From SG-bin9 sp049323835 (GTDB taxonomy: Bacteria; Pseudomonadota; Alphaproteobacteria; Rhizobiales; Xanthobacteraceae), in contig JBMOOJ010000111.1 in NCBI GenBank assembly GCA_049323835.1, positions 1-64,000 on the forward strand: DNA of 64,000 nt, given 5' to 3'. Made by a program: the position numbers and the translations under genes. The notes below the pieces were generated by a model. The model made no database searches. It saw only the letters and a list, made by a program, of their open reading frames with translations, and was not told where the DNA came from. Positions 1 to 8,521 of the stretch are shown here, in pieces. The number at the start of each line of letters is the position of its first letter. Position 1 is the first letter of the stretch.

Positions 1-28
1 GCCGAGCGAGCATCGCGAGCGGAGGCCG

Positions 29-57
29 GGGTGGGGTGACGCACAGAACCCCCACCC
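29..57. repeat. Short GC-rich inverted repeat at the left edge
   Basis: GGGTGGGG (29-36) is the reverse complement of CCCCACCC (50-57), with a 13-base loop. Together with the second palindrome about 70 bases further on, it looks like one of the small intergenic palindromic repeats common in Bradyrhizobium-type genomes. This is judged by general appearance only; no second copy is visible in this window. Bases 1-192 carry no gene that I can support. Confidence 0.4.
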
Positions 58-125
58 GTCGCCTTGTTCGTGGAGCCTGTCCTCGGACGGCGCGGAGCGC
101 CGATCCGGGGGCTCACAACGCGCCA

Positions 126-146
126 CCCTCCCCACAAGGGGGAGGG
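126..146 (-). terminator. Hairpin downstream of the molybdopterin hydroxylase gene
   Basis: CCCTCCCC (126-133) pairs with GGGGAGGG (139-146) around a 5-base loop. It lies 47 bases beyond the stop codon of the leftmost gene. The run of five A (147-151) makes a T tract only on the plus-strand side, so on the minus strand this is an imperfect terminator. A mobile intergenic palindrome is an equally good reading. Confidence 0.4.
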
Positions 147-192
147 AAAAACGCAGGGGCTCCTCGCGATGACGAGAGGCGCCTCGATGAAC

Positions 193-2505
193 TTACGAAT
201 TCCGTGCCGCCTGGATCGCTTCCCAGATACGGGCCGGCGTCGCAGGCATGTCGATATGCGTCACGCCGAGCGGTGCCAGCGCGTTCATCACCGCATTCAT
301 GATGGTCGCGGGTGCGGCGATCGCACCGGCCTGGCCGCTTCCCTTCACGCCCAGCCGGTTGGCGCGGCTTGGAAAATCCGATGTCAGACTGCCTTCGAAC
401 GACGGAACGTCGTCCGCACGCGGGAGTGCGTAATCCATCAGCGAACCCGAGAGGATTTGCCCCGTCTCGTTGTCGAACAACGTCTGCTCAAGCAATGCCT
501 GACCGATGCCCTGCACCACGCCGCCATGCACCTGACTCAAGGTCTGGCGCGGATCGAGCAGCCGGCCGTAATCATCGAAGATGACATAACGGTCGAGCGT
601 GACTCTGCCGGTTTCGGGATCGATTTCGATCTCGGCAAGATGGCATCCATTGGGAAACGTGTACTGATCGCACACGTGCGTAGCTCGATGCATGAGCCCG
701 GGCGCGATGTCGTCGCCTCCGTGCTGGCACGATGCACGTGCCACTTCATCCAGACTGATTTCCTGCCCGGTCGATGCGACACGCAGGACACCCGCATTAT
801 ATTGAATAGCGGCAACGCTCGTTTGCAGCAGGCGCGCGGCAAGCCGTTTCGCATTCTCGATCACACCTTCGGCCGCCATCAACAGCGCCGTCCCGCCCTG
901 ATGCATGGAGCGGGCGCCACCGTGCCCGCCGCCCCGGTCGAGATCGTCGGTGTCGCCTTGCAGAAACCGGAAGCGTTCGAGCGGCAGCCCGAACGCATCG
1001 GCGGCAATCTGCGGATAGGTCGTCTCGTGGCCCTGCCCGTTCGAATGCGTGCCGACCTTCAAACGAATCTGCCCATCTTCGCCGACCGCGACTTCCGCGA
1101 CCTCGTTCGGCTGGCCACGCGCCGTCTCGAGAAAGCAGGCGTAGCCGAGGCCGCGCAATTTCCCTCGCGCGCGCGACGCTTTCTTGCGTGCCGCAAAACC
1201 GTCTGCGGCAGCCACCGCAAGATCGATCGCTTGTCCGAAGCTGCCCTGCTCCACCGACAGGCCCATGGCCGTGCGCTGGGGAAACCGGCGAATGATGTTC
1301 TTGCGGCGCAGCTTCAGCGCATCCATCCCGAGCCTGGCCGCCGCGATATCGATGCAGCGCTCGATCAGATAGTTCGCCTCGGGCTTCCCGGCGCCGCGAT
1401 AGGCATCGATCGGGGTCGTATTGGTGAACACGCCTCGGGTCTGGAATGCGACCAGCGGAATGTCGTAGACGCCGCCCATCGCGCTTCCCATCGCCATCGT
1501 CAGCACCACTGGCGAGACCGTCGAGACGTAAGCGCCCATGTTGGCGAGGATGTCGGCCCTGAGCGCGAGAAACTTGCCGCTTGTATCCAGCGCGATCTGC
1601 GCCCGAACGAAGCTGTCGCGGCCATGCGCCGACGCAAGAAAATCTTCGTTGCGATCGCCGATCCACTTCACAGGCCGGCGCAAACGGCGTGCGGCCCACA
1701 ACACCAGTATCCATTCTGGATAAAGCACGTTCTTCATTCCGAAGCCGCCGCCGACATCGGGAATGCTGACGCGCAATTTCTCGCGCGGAATCTTGAAAAC
1801 TGCATCCGCAAGCAGATCGCGGATCATGTGCGCGCCGGCCGCCGACGCCGTCAGATGCAGGTGATCCTTCGATGGATCGAACGTACCGAGCGCACCGCGC
1901 GTTTCCATCGGAGCGGCAACGACGCGGTTATTGACGATCTCGCATTCCACCACATGGGCGGCAGCGCGGATCGCAGCCTCGACCTGCCCCATCTCGCCGC
2001 GGCGATACACATAAGCGACGTTGTTCTCCGCCTCCGGCCAGATGCGCTGACTATCTGTTTGAATCGCATCGATGACCGAGATCATCGGCGGCAACGATTC
2101 GTAATCGACAACGATCGCTTCCGCCGCATCGCGTGCACTTTCGGCGCTCTCCGCCACGACGAACGCGACGGGTTCGCCGACATAACGAACGACACCTTGC
2201 GCCAGCGCATGATAAGGCGGCACGACGAGAGGCGACGCCATCGCGATGTTGGTTGCCGCGCAGGGCATCGGTCCGATCCCGTCAGCCGCCAGATCGGCTC
2301 CGGTCAGCACCGCCGCGACGCCGCGCATCGTCCGTGCCGCATCGGCATCGATCGCGGTAACGCGCGCATGCGCATGCGGCGAGCGAACGACGACGCCATG
2401 AAGGACTTTCGGCACATCGAGATCGGCAATGTAACGCCCGCGCCCCTGCACAAAGCGCACGTCTTCGAGGCGATCGATGCTGCGGCCCAGCAATTTTTCC
2501 GTCAT
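193..2505 (-). CDS. Molybdopterin-binding large subunit of the xanthine dehydrogenase / CO dehydrogenase (CoxL) family
   Basis: This 770-residue protein has the aldehyde oxidase/xanthine dehydrogenase a/b hammerhead domain near the N-terminus (about 20-125) followed by the molybdenum-cofactor domain. Visible cofactor motifs are GGGFGMK near residue 252, AYRGAGK near 370 (close to the AYRGAGR of form II CoxL-like proteins, not the AYRCSFR of true CO dehydrogenase) and NGQGHETT. The C-terminal motif GVKGSGQAGA carries Gln725 where the family usually has the catalytic Glu. Such enzymes hydroxylate aldehydes or N-heterocycles and need FAD and 2Fe-2S subunits. Neither is adjacent on the sequenced side, and upstream lies a divergent TetR gene, so this is an orphan large subunit. 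Its substrate cannot be told. Confidence 0.85.
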   Translation of the reverse strand: MTEKLLGRSIDRLEDVRFVQGRGRYIADLDVPKVLHGVVVRSPHAHARVTAIDADAARTMRGVAAVLTGADLAADGIGPMPCAATNIAMASPLVVPPYHALAQGVVRYVGEPVAFVVAESAESARDAAEAIVVDYESLPPMISVIDAIQTDSQRIWPEAENNVAYVYRRGEMGQVEAAIRAAAHVVECEIVNNRVVAAPMETRGALGTFDPSKDHLHLTASAAGAHMIRDLLADAVFKIPREKLRVSIPDVGGGFGMKNVLYPEWILVLWAARRLRRPVKWIGDRNEDFLASAHGRDSFVRAQIALDTSGKFLALRADILANMGAYVSTVSPVVLTMAMGSAMGGVYDIPLVAFQTRGVFTNTTPIDAYRGAGKPEANYLIERCIDIAAARLGMDALKLRRKNIIRRFPQRTAMGLSVEQGSFGQAIDLAVAAADGFAARKKASRARGKLRGLGYACFLETARGQPNEVAEVAVGEDGQIRLKVGTHSNGQGHETTYPQIAADAFGLPLERFRFLQGDTDDLDRGGGHGGARSMHQGGTALLMAAEGVIENAKRLAARLLQTSVAAIQYNAGVLRVASTGQEISLDEVARASCQHGGDDIAPGLMHRATHVCDQYTFPNGCHLAEIEIDPETGRVTLDRYVIFDDYGRLLDPRQTLSQVHGGVVQGIGQALLEQTLFDNETGQILSGSLMDYALPRADDVPSFEGSLTSDFPSRANRLGVKGSGQAGAIAAPATIMNAVMNALAPLGVTHIDMPATPARIWEAIQAARNS

Positions 2506-2620
2506 GCGAGATTTATGGAACGCAAGCCCCGCAAAGGCAACAGCGGCGGCACAAAGGGAAACAGTATCAAGTGGATAGCCTCCGATGACATCAGCGGCTA
2601 CCGCCGCATAGCTCTAATAA

Positions 2621-2631
2621 TGATAATATCA
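2621..2631. promoter_or_regulatory. Candidate operator palindrome between the hydroxylase and TetR genes
   Basis: TGATAATATCA is a perfect palindrome around one central base, inside an AT-rich patch of the 207-base divergent intergenic region (2506-2712). TetR proteins commonly bind palindromes between themselves and a divergent target. The assignment to this TetR is inference. Confidence 0.3.
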
Positions 2632-2712
2632 GCATCGCCGCGCGATTCATTTGCTTCAGTTACGAAGTTCAGTTGCGCGGCGACGCGCGTGTTTTCGGGA
2701 GAACCGCAGTAA

Positions 2713-3345
2713 ATGAAAAGCCAGGCGCACAAGCGCAGCCCCAAGCCGCCCTCCTCGCCTCAGGTGCGCACGGCCCGCAAGCGAACGTCGAAGCGGTCAC
2801 GATCGCGCGATCCTGTCGCAAGCCGACAGGCCCTGCTGGATGCGGCTGCGAGATTGTTCAACAGCGTCGGCTACTACGGCACGGATACCAACCGGATTGC
2901 AATCGCCGCCGGTTACACGCCGGGCACGTTCTATACACACTTCGAGGACAAGCGCGCCATTTTCCTCGAAGTCTACAAAGGCTGGGTCAACGACGAGATC
3001 AATGCGTTCACCGACATCTTCAACTCGAAAGAGCCCGGCAAGCGTATGCGGCTCGCTAGGACCCTGCTGAAGCATCACGAGGACTGGGCGACATTCCGGG
3101 CCAGCCTGAAATCGCTTTACTTCACCGACGATGTCGTGCGCAGCGCGCGGATCGAGCAAAGGCGCAAGCAGATGCTCCTTTCCGCGACCCTGCGATCACC
3201 CGGAAAGCCCGAGCGGACGCCCGCCCAGATGCTCGCAACCATGCTGATCTCCGAAGCGCTCGCAGACGCAATTGCCGATGGCGATGCCGAGAAGCTCGGC
3301 GTCAAGCGCGACGATCTCTTCCAGATTCTCCTCAGGAGCATCTGA
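2713..3345 (+). CDS. TetR/AcrR family transcriptional regulator
   Basis: The protein has 210 residues. A basic, Arg/Lys-rich tail of about 35 residues precedes a typical TetR helix-turn-helix: SRQALLDAAARLFNSVGYYGT, then IAIAAGYTPGTFYTHFEDKRAIFLEV. The C-terminal ligand-binding half has no recognisable specificity. The gene is divergent from the molybdopterin hydroxylase gene, with a 207-base shared promoter region, so it may control that gene. The ATG at 2713 is the only sensible start; the long basic N-terminal extension is unusual but still within the open frame. Confidence 0.85.
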   Translation: MKSQAHKRSPKPPSSPQVRTARKRTSKRSRSRDPVASRQALLDAAARLFNSVGYYGTDTNRIAIAAGYTPGTFYTHFEDKRAIFLEVYKGWVNDEINAFTDIFNSKEPGKRMRLARTLLKHHEDWATFRASLKSLYFTDDVVRSARIEQRRKQMLLSATLRSPGKPERTPAQMLATMLISEALADAIADGDAEKLGVKRDDLFQILLRSI

Positions 3346-3392
3346 CGACGCCGCATCGGCCATGGCTCATCCGGCCGCAGAAGAAGACCCAT

Positions 3393-3417
3393 CCAGGACA
3401 GGCTGCCAGGACAGGCT
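3393..3417. repeat. Tandem 12-base direct repeat upstream of the PanE-like gene
   Basis: CCAGGACAGGCT occurs twice (3393-3404 and 3406-3417) with one intervening base, a 13-bp period. It lies in the 228-base region between the TetR gene and the dehydrogenase gene, just before an AT-rich stretch. It could be a regulatory site or a simple local duplication. Confidence 0.45.
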
Positions 3418-3573
3418 TATTGTATTTGTGATACCAGCGGATGTGCGCTAGACACAGCCGCCCTTGGGCAAGGGGTATTCTGATCGGTCTTCCGCCTGGC
3501 GGAATTGCACCTAGAAAGCAGACACTTATGCCTCGCCGCGAACGCGGAAAGGCCCAATTTTGGACGAGCGAAG

Positions 3574-4635
3574 ATGGCGCGCAACATTCTGATCCTTGGA
3601 GCTTCTTACGGTTCGCTGCTGGCAACCAAGCTGTTGATGGCTGGCCACAACGTGACCCTGGTTTGCCGCAAGAAGACCGCGGACCTGATCAACCGCGAGG
3701 GCACCGAGGTCCGCATCAAGCTGCGCGATGAGCCCGCGCACCGGTCCATTTTTTCGCGCGACCTGCCGGGCAGGCTGGACGCGACCTCGCCCGACAAGGT
3801 CGACCTCGCCCGCTACGATCTCGTCGCGCTGGCGATGCAGGAGCCACAGTACACCAATCACACGATCCGCGTGCTGATGGTCAAAATCGCCGAGGCGAAA
3901 CTGCCCTGCCTGTCGATCATGAACATGCCGCCGCTGCCTTACCTCAAGCGGATCGAAGGCCTGGCCGATATGGACCTCGAAGAGGCCTATACCAATGCCC
4001 AGGTCTGGGAGCGGTTCACGCCGGGGCTGGTGACGCTCTGCTCACCCGACCCGCAAGCCTTCCGTCCGCCGGAGGAAGCAGCAAACGTTCTGCATGTAGG
4101 TTTGCCGACGAACTTCAAAGCGGCGACATTTGCGGATGAGGCCCACAACAAGCTGCTGCGCGAACTCGAAGCGGATATCGACGCGGTGAAGCTGGACGGC
4201 CAGGACGTTCCGGTGAAGCTAAAGGTGTTCGATTCGCTGTTCGTCCCGCTCGCGAAGTGGTCGATGCTGCTGACCGGCAACTATCGCTGCATCACGCCGG
4301 CCGACCCGCAGCCGATCCGCGACGCCGTGCATGGCGACTTGAAGCTTTCGAAGTCGATCTACACTCATGTCGACGCCATCGCGCAGCGGCTGGGAGCAGA
4401 TCCGCAGGACCAGGTCCCCTTCGAGAAATATGCGAAGGCCGCGGAAAGCCTGCTGAAGCCGTCATCGGCAGCCCGCGCGGTCGCCAGCGGCGCGCCGTTC
4501 ATCGAGCGGGTCGACTTGCTCGTCAAACTGATCTCGCATCAGCTCGGCATGCCCAATGCCGACATCGACCGGACTGTCGACGTCGTCGACCAGAAGCTGA
4601 GCGAAAAGATCCTCGCGGGCGGATCGGGCGGTTAG
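3574..4635 (+). CDS. PanE/ApbA-type (ketopantoate reductase-like) Rossmann oxidoreductase
   Basis: This 353-residue protein begins with a dinucleotide-binding Rossmann motif (ILILGASYGSLLATKL, about residues 4-19) followed by a beta strand ending VTLVCR. That is the arrangement of the ketopantoate reductase N-terminal domain. The remainder is helical, as expected for the 6-phosphogluconate-dehydrogenase-like C-terminal domain, but does not show the usual PanE substrate motifs. A role in pantothenate synthesis is therefore not supported; a dehydrogenase for another 2-oxo acid is equally likely. The start chosen is the ATG at 3574, preceded by GGACGAG. An in-frame ATG at 3505 would add 23 residues ahead of the Rossmann fold. 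Confidence 0.7.
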   Translation: MARNILILGASYGSLLATKLLMAGHNVTLVCRKKTADLINREGTEVRIKLRDEPAHRSIFSRDLPGRLDATSPDKVDLARYDLVALAMQEPQYTNHTIRVLMVKIAEAKLPCLSIMNMPPLPYLKRIEGLADMDLEEAYTNAQVWERFTPGLVTLCSPDPQAFRPPEEAANVLHVGLPTNFKAATFADEAHNKLLRELEADIDAVKLDGQDVPVKLKVFDSLFVPLAKWSMLLTGNYRCITPADPQPIRDAVHGDLKLSKSIYTHVDAIAQRLGADPQDQVPFEKYAKAAESLLKPSSAARAVASGAPFIERVDLLVKLISHQLGMPNADIDRTVDVVDQKLSEKILAGGSGG

Positions 4636-4654
4636 CACTTTGAACTGCGCGCGA

Positions 4655-4771
4655 TCATCGCTCACGGAAGGCGCGCGCCACCTTATCGAACAGCGATTTC
4701 GTCAGATATGAGCCGACCGCCCGGTCGCCGGTCTTGATGAACGATTCCACCGGCATCCCGGGAATCAACCG
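4655..4771 (-). pseudogene. 3' remnant of an HlyD-type secretion adaptor gene
   Basis: Read on the minus strand, the frame ending in TGA at 4655-4657 encodes RLIPGMPVESFIKTGDR and then GSYLTKSLFDKVARAFRER. This is the conserved C-terminus of HlyD/PrsE-family membrane fusion proteins of type I secretion systems (pattern PGMPVE-F-TG-R, then YL-KPL-D-ARAFRE). Upstream of 4771 the translation loses all similarity, and there is no start codon or partner ABC exporter gene. About 38 codons survive from a gene of normally more than 400. It is a deletion scar of a lost secretion locus. Confidence 0.75.
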
Positions 4772-5165
4772 GTGCGCGCAGCATGGAAGACAGGTTGTTC
4801 GTGTGACGAAGGGGACCGTCAGCGCGCAGGATATAAGCAGCCGTTAATTACATCGCGGTGACGGTTTATTAACCATCCAAGCGCAGTTCACAGCAGCGAG
4901 AAACATGTGCGGGAATAATAATGATTTGCCGCTTCACCAGGCATGGCGGTTTGTGACGAACTGAAAAAATGCCTGCTATCGCAGATGAAGTTTCATCACA
5001 TGCGGCGCGCGCCGCGCGTATGGAGAATTGCCGATCCTAGGGCAATTGCGTCCGGCTTGCTGCTCCAAGCGGTATTCGGCTCCGCACAATGCGCGGCTGT
5101 GCAAAAATTTTTTGGACTGGCTGCTGCGCGTGCGGGCCGACTCCGCAAAGAAAGCCGCATGCCGC
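4772..5165. other. Intergenic region without a supported gene
   Basis: No convincing coding frame is present between the HlyD scrap and kdpE. Two palindromes are visible: GATGAAGTTTCATC (4984-4997, 6-base arms around GT) and the self-complementary GCGGCGCGCGCCGC (5002-5015). Either could act as a terminator stem downstream of kdpE, but neither is followed by a T tract on the minus strand. Confidence 0.5.
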
Positions 5166-5846
5166 TCAGCCGATGCGGTATCCGATACCGGGCTCCGTCA
5201 GGATAACCGCCGGGTCTTCTGGATTCGGCTCGATCTTCTGACGCAACTGACCGATGTAGACGCGCAAGTACTGCGTATCGCTCGTATGCGCGGCACCCCA
5301 CACTGCGGCAAGGATCTGCCGGTGAGTCAGGACTTTTCCGGGATGGCGCGCGAGAAAGCTGAGCAGCTCGAATTCTTTCGGCGTCAGCTTGATCTCTTCA
5401 CTATTGCGCGTCACCCGGTGACGCACGCTGTCAATCTCGACATCGCCGATCCTGGCGGACGGAGCTTCGTTGTGCCGCTGCATGCGATGCCGGATCGCGG
5501 CGCGTAAACGCGCCAGCAACTCGCCGACACCGAACGGCTTATTGACGTAGTCGTCGGCGCCGAGATCGAGCGATTCGATTTTCTCCGCTTCCCGGTCGCG
5601 CGCGGACAGCACGATGATCGGCACATCGGACCACGCCCGCACTTGCCGGATCACGTCCTTGCCATCCCCGTCAGGCAGGCCGAGATCGAGCACGACGACG
5701 TCGGGCGCATCTGCCGCAATCCGCTTGACCGCCTCAGCCACCGACCCCGCGGTGATCAGGCCGTAACCGCTTGCCTCCAGCGCCGGTTTGAGAAATCGAA
5801 GGATAGCCGGCTCATCGTCAACAACAAGGACACGCACACGGCTCAT
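5166..5846 (-). CDS. kdpE: KdpE, potassium-responsive OmpR-type response regulator
   Basis: The protein has 226 residues: an N-terminal receiver (VVDDEPAILR; phospho-acceptor Asp54 in VVLDLGLPDGDG; conserved Lys in NKPF) and a C-terminal winged-helix DNA-binding domain (LTPKEFELLSFLARHPGKVLTH, ending EPGIGYRIG). That is the KdpE layout and length. It receives phosphate from KdpD and activates kdpFABC under potassium limitation or osmotic stress. Its ATG overlaps the kdpD stop by 4 bases (ATGA), so the two are translationally coupled, as in enterobacteria. Confidence 0.95.
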   Translation of the reverse strand: MSRVRVLVVDDEPAILRFLKPALEASGYGLITAGSVAEAVKRIAADAPDVVVLDLGLPDGDGKDVIRQVRAWSDVPIIVLSARDREAEKIESLDLGADDYVNKPFGVGELLARLRAAIRHRMQRHNEAPSARIGDVEIDSVRHRVTRNSEEIKLTPKEFELLSFLARHPGKVLTHRQILAAVWGAAHTSDTQYLRVYIGQLRQKIEPNPEDPAVILTEPGIGYRIG

Positions 5847-8500
5847 GCGGGAACCTCCAGACGCGGCAAGGTCAGGATCACCTGCGTCCCGGTTGCGGTC
5901 CCCGGCGGCGGGCTCGCCACCGACACGCCGCCGCCATGCGCCTCCATGATGCCGCGCGCGATCGCAAAACCGAGCCCTGTCCGCTCGCCACGGTCTCCTT
6001 CGGCGCTGACGCTGACGAACTTGTCAAATATGCGGGGTAAAAGGTCGGGTGGAATACCGGGCCCGTCATCCCTCACCCGCAGGCTCACCGTCTGCTGATC
6101 CATGCCGGCATCGATGCCGATGTTTGCGGCCGCGGGCGTGTGAACGACCGCATTGCCAATAATATTGCTCAAGGCCTGCTCGATCAGAATGGCATCGGCA
6201 TGAACCAGCGGCAGATCGGCCGGCAAAGCCACCGTGATACGCTGCATGGCGCCGCGCCGGCGCGCCGCGCTGACGACGCGATCAGTGATGTCACGCAAGT
6301 CGATCCAGTCCTTGCGCAGCTCCAGTGCCCCCGCATCGATCCGCGTCATCGACAGCAGGTTGCGCACCATGCCGTCGAGATGCTCGACCTCCTGCTTGAT
6401 CTGTCCGAGGAGGTCGCTGCGCGCCGCCGGGGCAAGCTTGTCGCCGACGTCGATGAGGCTCGTGGCCGCGCCAAGGATCGACGCCAGCGGCGTGCGGAAA
6501 TCGTGAGAGATCGAAGCCAGCACCGTGTTTCGCACGCGCTCTGCCTCGATCGCACTCTGCGTCGCAACCATCTCGCGCGACAGGAAGCTGCGCTCCAGCG
6601 CGGCCGCGGCCTGCTCCGCCAACGTATCGAGCAGCGCCCGGACTTCGGAATCGAGCTCGGTCTTGCCGACCATCACGCCGATCGTGCCGATCGGTCCGCG
6701 CGCCGTGCGCAGCGGCAGAAAAAGCCACGGCACCAGCGGTAGCGTGGAAGTGCGGCTGCCGGCGGGCTCGCCCTTCTCCACCGCCCAGCGGGCCGCTGAC
6801 ATCGATGCAGGATCGAGATCGTCTTCCGGCGGCCAGGCTGCGCGGATTTGCAACTCGCTCCGCTCGTCCAGCAGAAGGATCGCTGGCTTGTCGAGACTCG
6901 TGTGAATCTCGCTGACTGCGCCTTCCGCAACCTGATCGACACCGGCAAGGCCGGACAACCGCCGCGTGAACTCATAAAGCCGGCGCATGGCCCGCACGCG
7001 CGCAGCCGAGATTCGCGCCTGCGTCCGCGCACGCCCCGCAAGCGCCGAGGTAATGATGGCGACGCCCAGAAAGATGACGAGTGCGAGCAGTTCATACGGC
7101 TCGGCAACCGTCAGGGTGTAAAGCGGTTCGATAAAGAAGAAGTTGTAGGCGAGGAACGACAGACCCGATGCCACAACAGCCGGCCATACCCCGAAGAATA
7201 CGGCAGGTATCAGCACCGCGACAAGAAACACCAGCGACAGATTCGGAATTGGCGTCAGCGTTTGCAACATGCGCCCGGCACCCACAGCCGCGGCCACCGC
7301 CAGGATCGCCGTCGCATAACCGGACACCGGGCCGGCCATCAAGGTCCGGCTCAACCGCGGCAGCGCACCCGCCGCGTTTGCGCCGGTCACGACGTGAATG
7401 GCGATGCCGTCGGCGAGACGCACGAGCTCCTGGGCGAGCGACTGCCGAAACAGCTCGGTGAAGCCGCGCCGCTTGCCGCGACCGATCACGATCTGGGTGA
7501 CGTTCTCGAAGCGGGCGACGCGCAGGAGCTCGTGAGCGAAATCCTGAGCGACGAGTGTTTTCACTTCCGCTCCCAGCGTCTGCGCGAGCTGGAGCGCTTC
7601 ATCGACGAGACGATGCACCTGCTGCGCACCGGGACGTTCGACCGTAACCGCCATCCAGGGCGCATCCATCAGATCGGCGAGGCGCTTGGCGCTACGGATG
7701 AGCGCAGTCGCATCCGAGTCGGGACCGACGCAAACCAGAATCCGCTCGCCCGCCGCCCATGGCCCCTCGATCGCGTTCGCCTGCATCCGCTGCACCAGCG
7801 CCGCATCGATCCGCGCCGCGGCACGCCGCAGCGCCAGCTCGCGCAGCGCCGTCAGGTTCTGCGGTTTGAAGAAACTTTCAATCGCGCGCGTGGCGGTGTC
7901 TTGCACATAGACCTTCCCCTCCGCCAGTCGCCGCAACAATTCGTCCGGTGGAAAATCAACCAGCACGAGTTCATCTGCGGCATCGAACACGGTGTCCGGT
8001 ACGGTTTCACGAACACGGACCTTGGTGATCTTCTGGATCACCTCGTTGAGGCTTTCGAGATGCTGGATGTTCAACGTGGTCCAGACGTCGATGCCGGCAA
8101 CCAGCAATTCCTCGATGTCCTGCCAGCGCTTGGGATGACGGCTGCCCGGCACATTGGAATGCGCATACTCGTCGACAAGCAGAAGTCCGGGCTTGCGCGC
8201 AAGCGCCGCATCGAGGTCGAACTCCTGCATCACCTGGTTGCGGTAGACGATCGGCCGGCGCGGCAGGAGTTCGAGCCCGGCAACGAGCGCTTCGGTTTCG
8301 CCGCGGCCGTGCGTCTCGACCAGTCCGATAACAACGTTCCGCCCTTCTTTCTTCGCGGTCTGTGCCGCGGTCAGCATCGCAAAGGTCTTGCCAACGCCGG
8401 GCGCCGCCCCAAGAAAAATCTTGAGGCGGCCGCGATTTTCCTGTCTCGCCAGAGCAAGCAGTGCGTCGGGTGACGCGCGGGGGGCAACGGTTACGGGCAT
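5843..8500 (-). CDS. kdpD: KdpD, potassium/turgor sensor histidine kinase
   Basis: This 885-residue protein has the KdpD-specific N-terminal domain with a Walker A motif (GAAPGVGKTFAML, about residues 32-44) and a USP-like domain. Four closely spaced membrane helices follow (about 395-490, including LVFLVAVLIPAVFFGVWPAV), then a GAF region. The kinase core has phospho-acceptor His666 in SHDFRTPLASILGA and ATP-binding motifs NIIGNAV, DDGPGIP and TGLGFAIARGIMEAHGG. It senses low potassium and phosphorylates KdpE. The ATG at 8500 follows AGGAA at a suitable distance. The gap to kdpC is 21 bases, so the sensor pair is probably cotranscribed with the pump. Confidence 0.96.
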   Translation of the reverse strand: MPVTVAPRASPDALLALARQENRGRLKIFLGAAPGVGKTFAMLTAAQTAKKEGRNVVIGLVETHGRGETEALVAGLELLPRRPIVYRNQVMQEFDLDAALARKPGLLLVDEYAHSNVPGSRHPKRWQDIEELLVAGIDVWTTLNIQHLESLNEVIQKITKVRVRETVPDTVFDAADELVLVDFPPDELLRRLAEGKVYVQDTATRAIESFFKPQNLTALRELALRRAAARIDAALVQRMQANAIEGPWAAGERILVCVGPDSDATALIRSAKRLADLMDAPWMAVTVERPGAQQVHRLVDEALQLAQTLGAEVKTLVAQDFAHELLRVARFENVTQIVIGRGKRRGFTELFRQSLAQELVRLADGIAIHVVTGANAAGALPRLSRTLMAGPVSGYATAILAVAAAVGAGRMLQTLTPIPNLSLVFLVAVLIPAVFFGVWPAVVASGLSFLAYNFFFIEPLYTLTVAEPYELLALVIFLGVAIITSALAGRARTQARISAARVRAMRRLYEFTRRLSGLAGVDQVAEGAVSEIHTSLDKPAILLLDERSELQIRAAWPPEDDLDPASMSAARWAVEKGEPAGSRTSTLPLVPWLFLPLRTARGPIGTIGVMVGKTELDSEVRALLDTLAEQAAAALERSFLSREMVATQSAIEAERVRNTVLASISHDFRTPLASILGAATSLIDVGDKLAPAARSDLLGQIKQEVEHLDGMVRNLLSMTRIDAGALELRKDWIDLRDITDRVVSAARRRGAMQRITVALPADLPLVHADAILIEQALSNIIGNAVVHTPAAANIGIDAGMDQQTVSLRVRDDGPGIPPDLLPRIFDKFVSVSAEGDRGERTGLGFAIARGIMEAHGGGVSVASPPPGTATGTQVILTLPRLEVPA

Positions 8501-8521
8501 CGGCGTTCCTGCCCGCCTAAT

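Noticed and set aside
64..2712. A long plus-strand frame of 882 codons opposite the molybdopterin hydroxylase
   Set aside because: It is the antisense of a real high-GC gene; its translation is rich in Arg, His and Asp and matches no known fold.
4983..4996. AGATGAAGTTTCAT occurs here and again near 30529
   Set aside because: A 14-base match is expected by chance several times in a 64-kb window, and the second copy is in an ordinary operon gap.
6848..8473. A 541-codon plus-strand frame opposite kdpD
   Set aside because: Antisense to a well-recognised gene, with no ribosome-binding site or recognisable domain.
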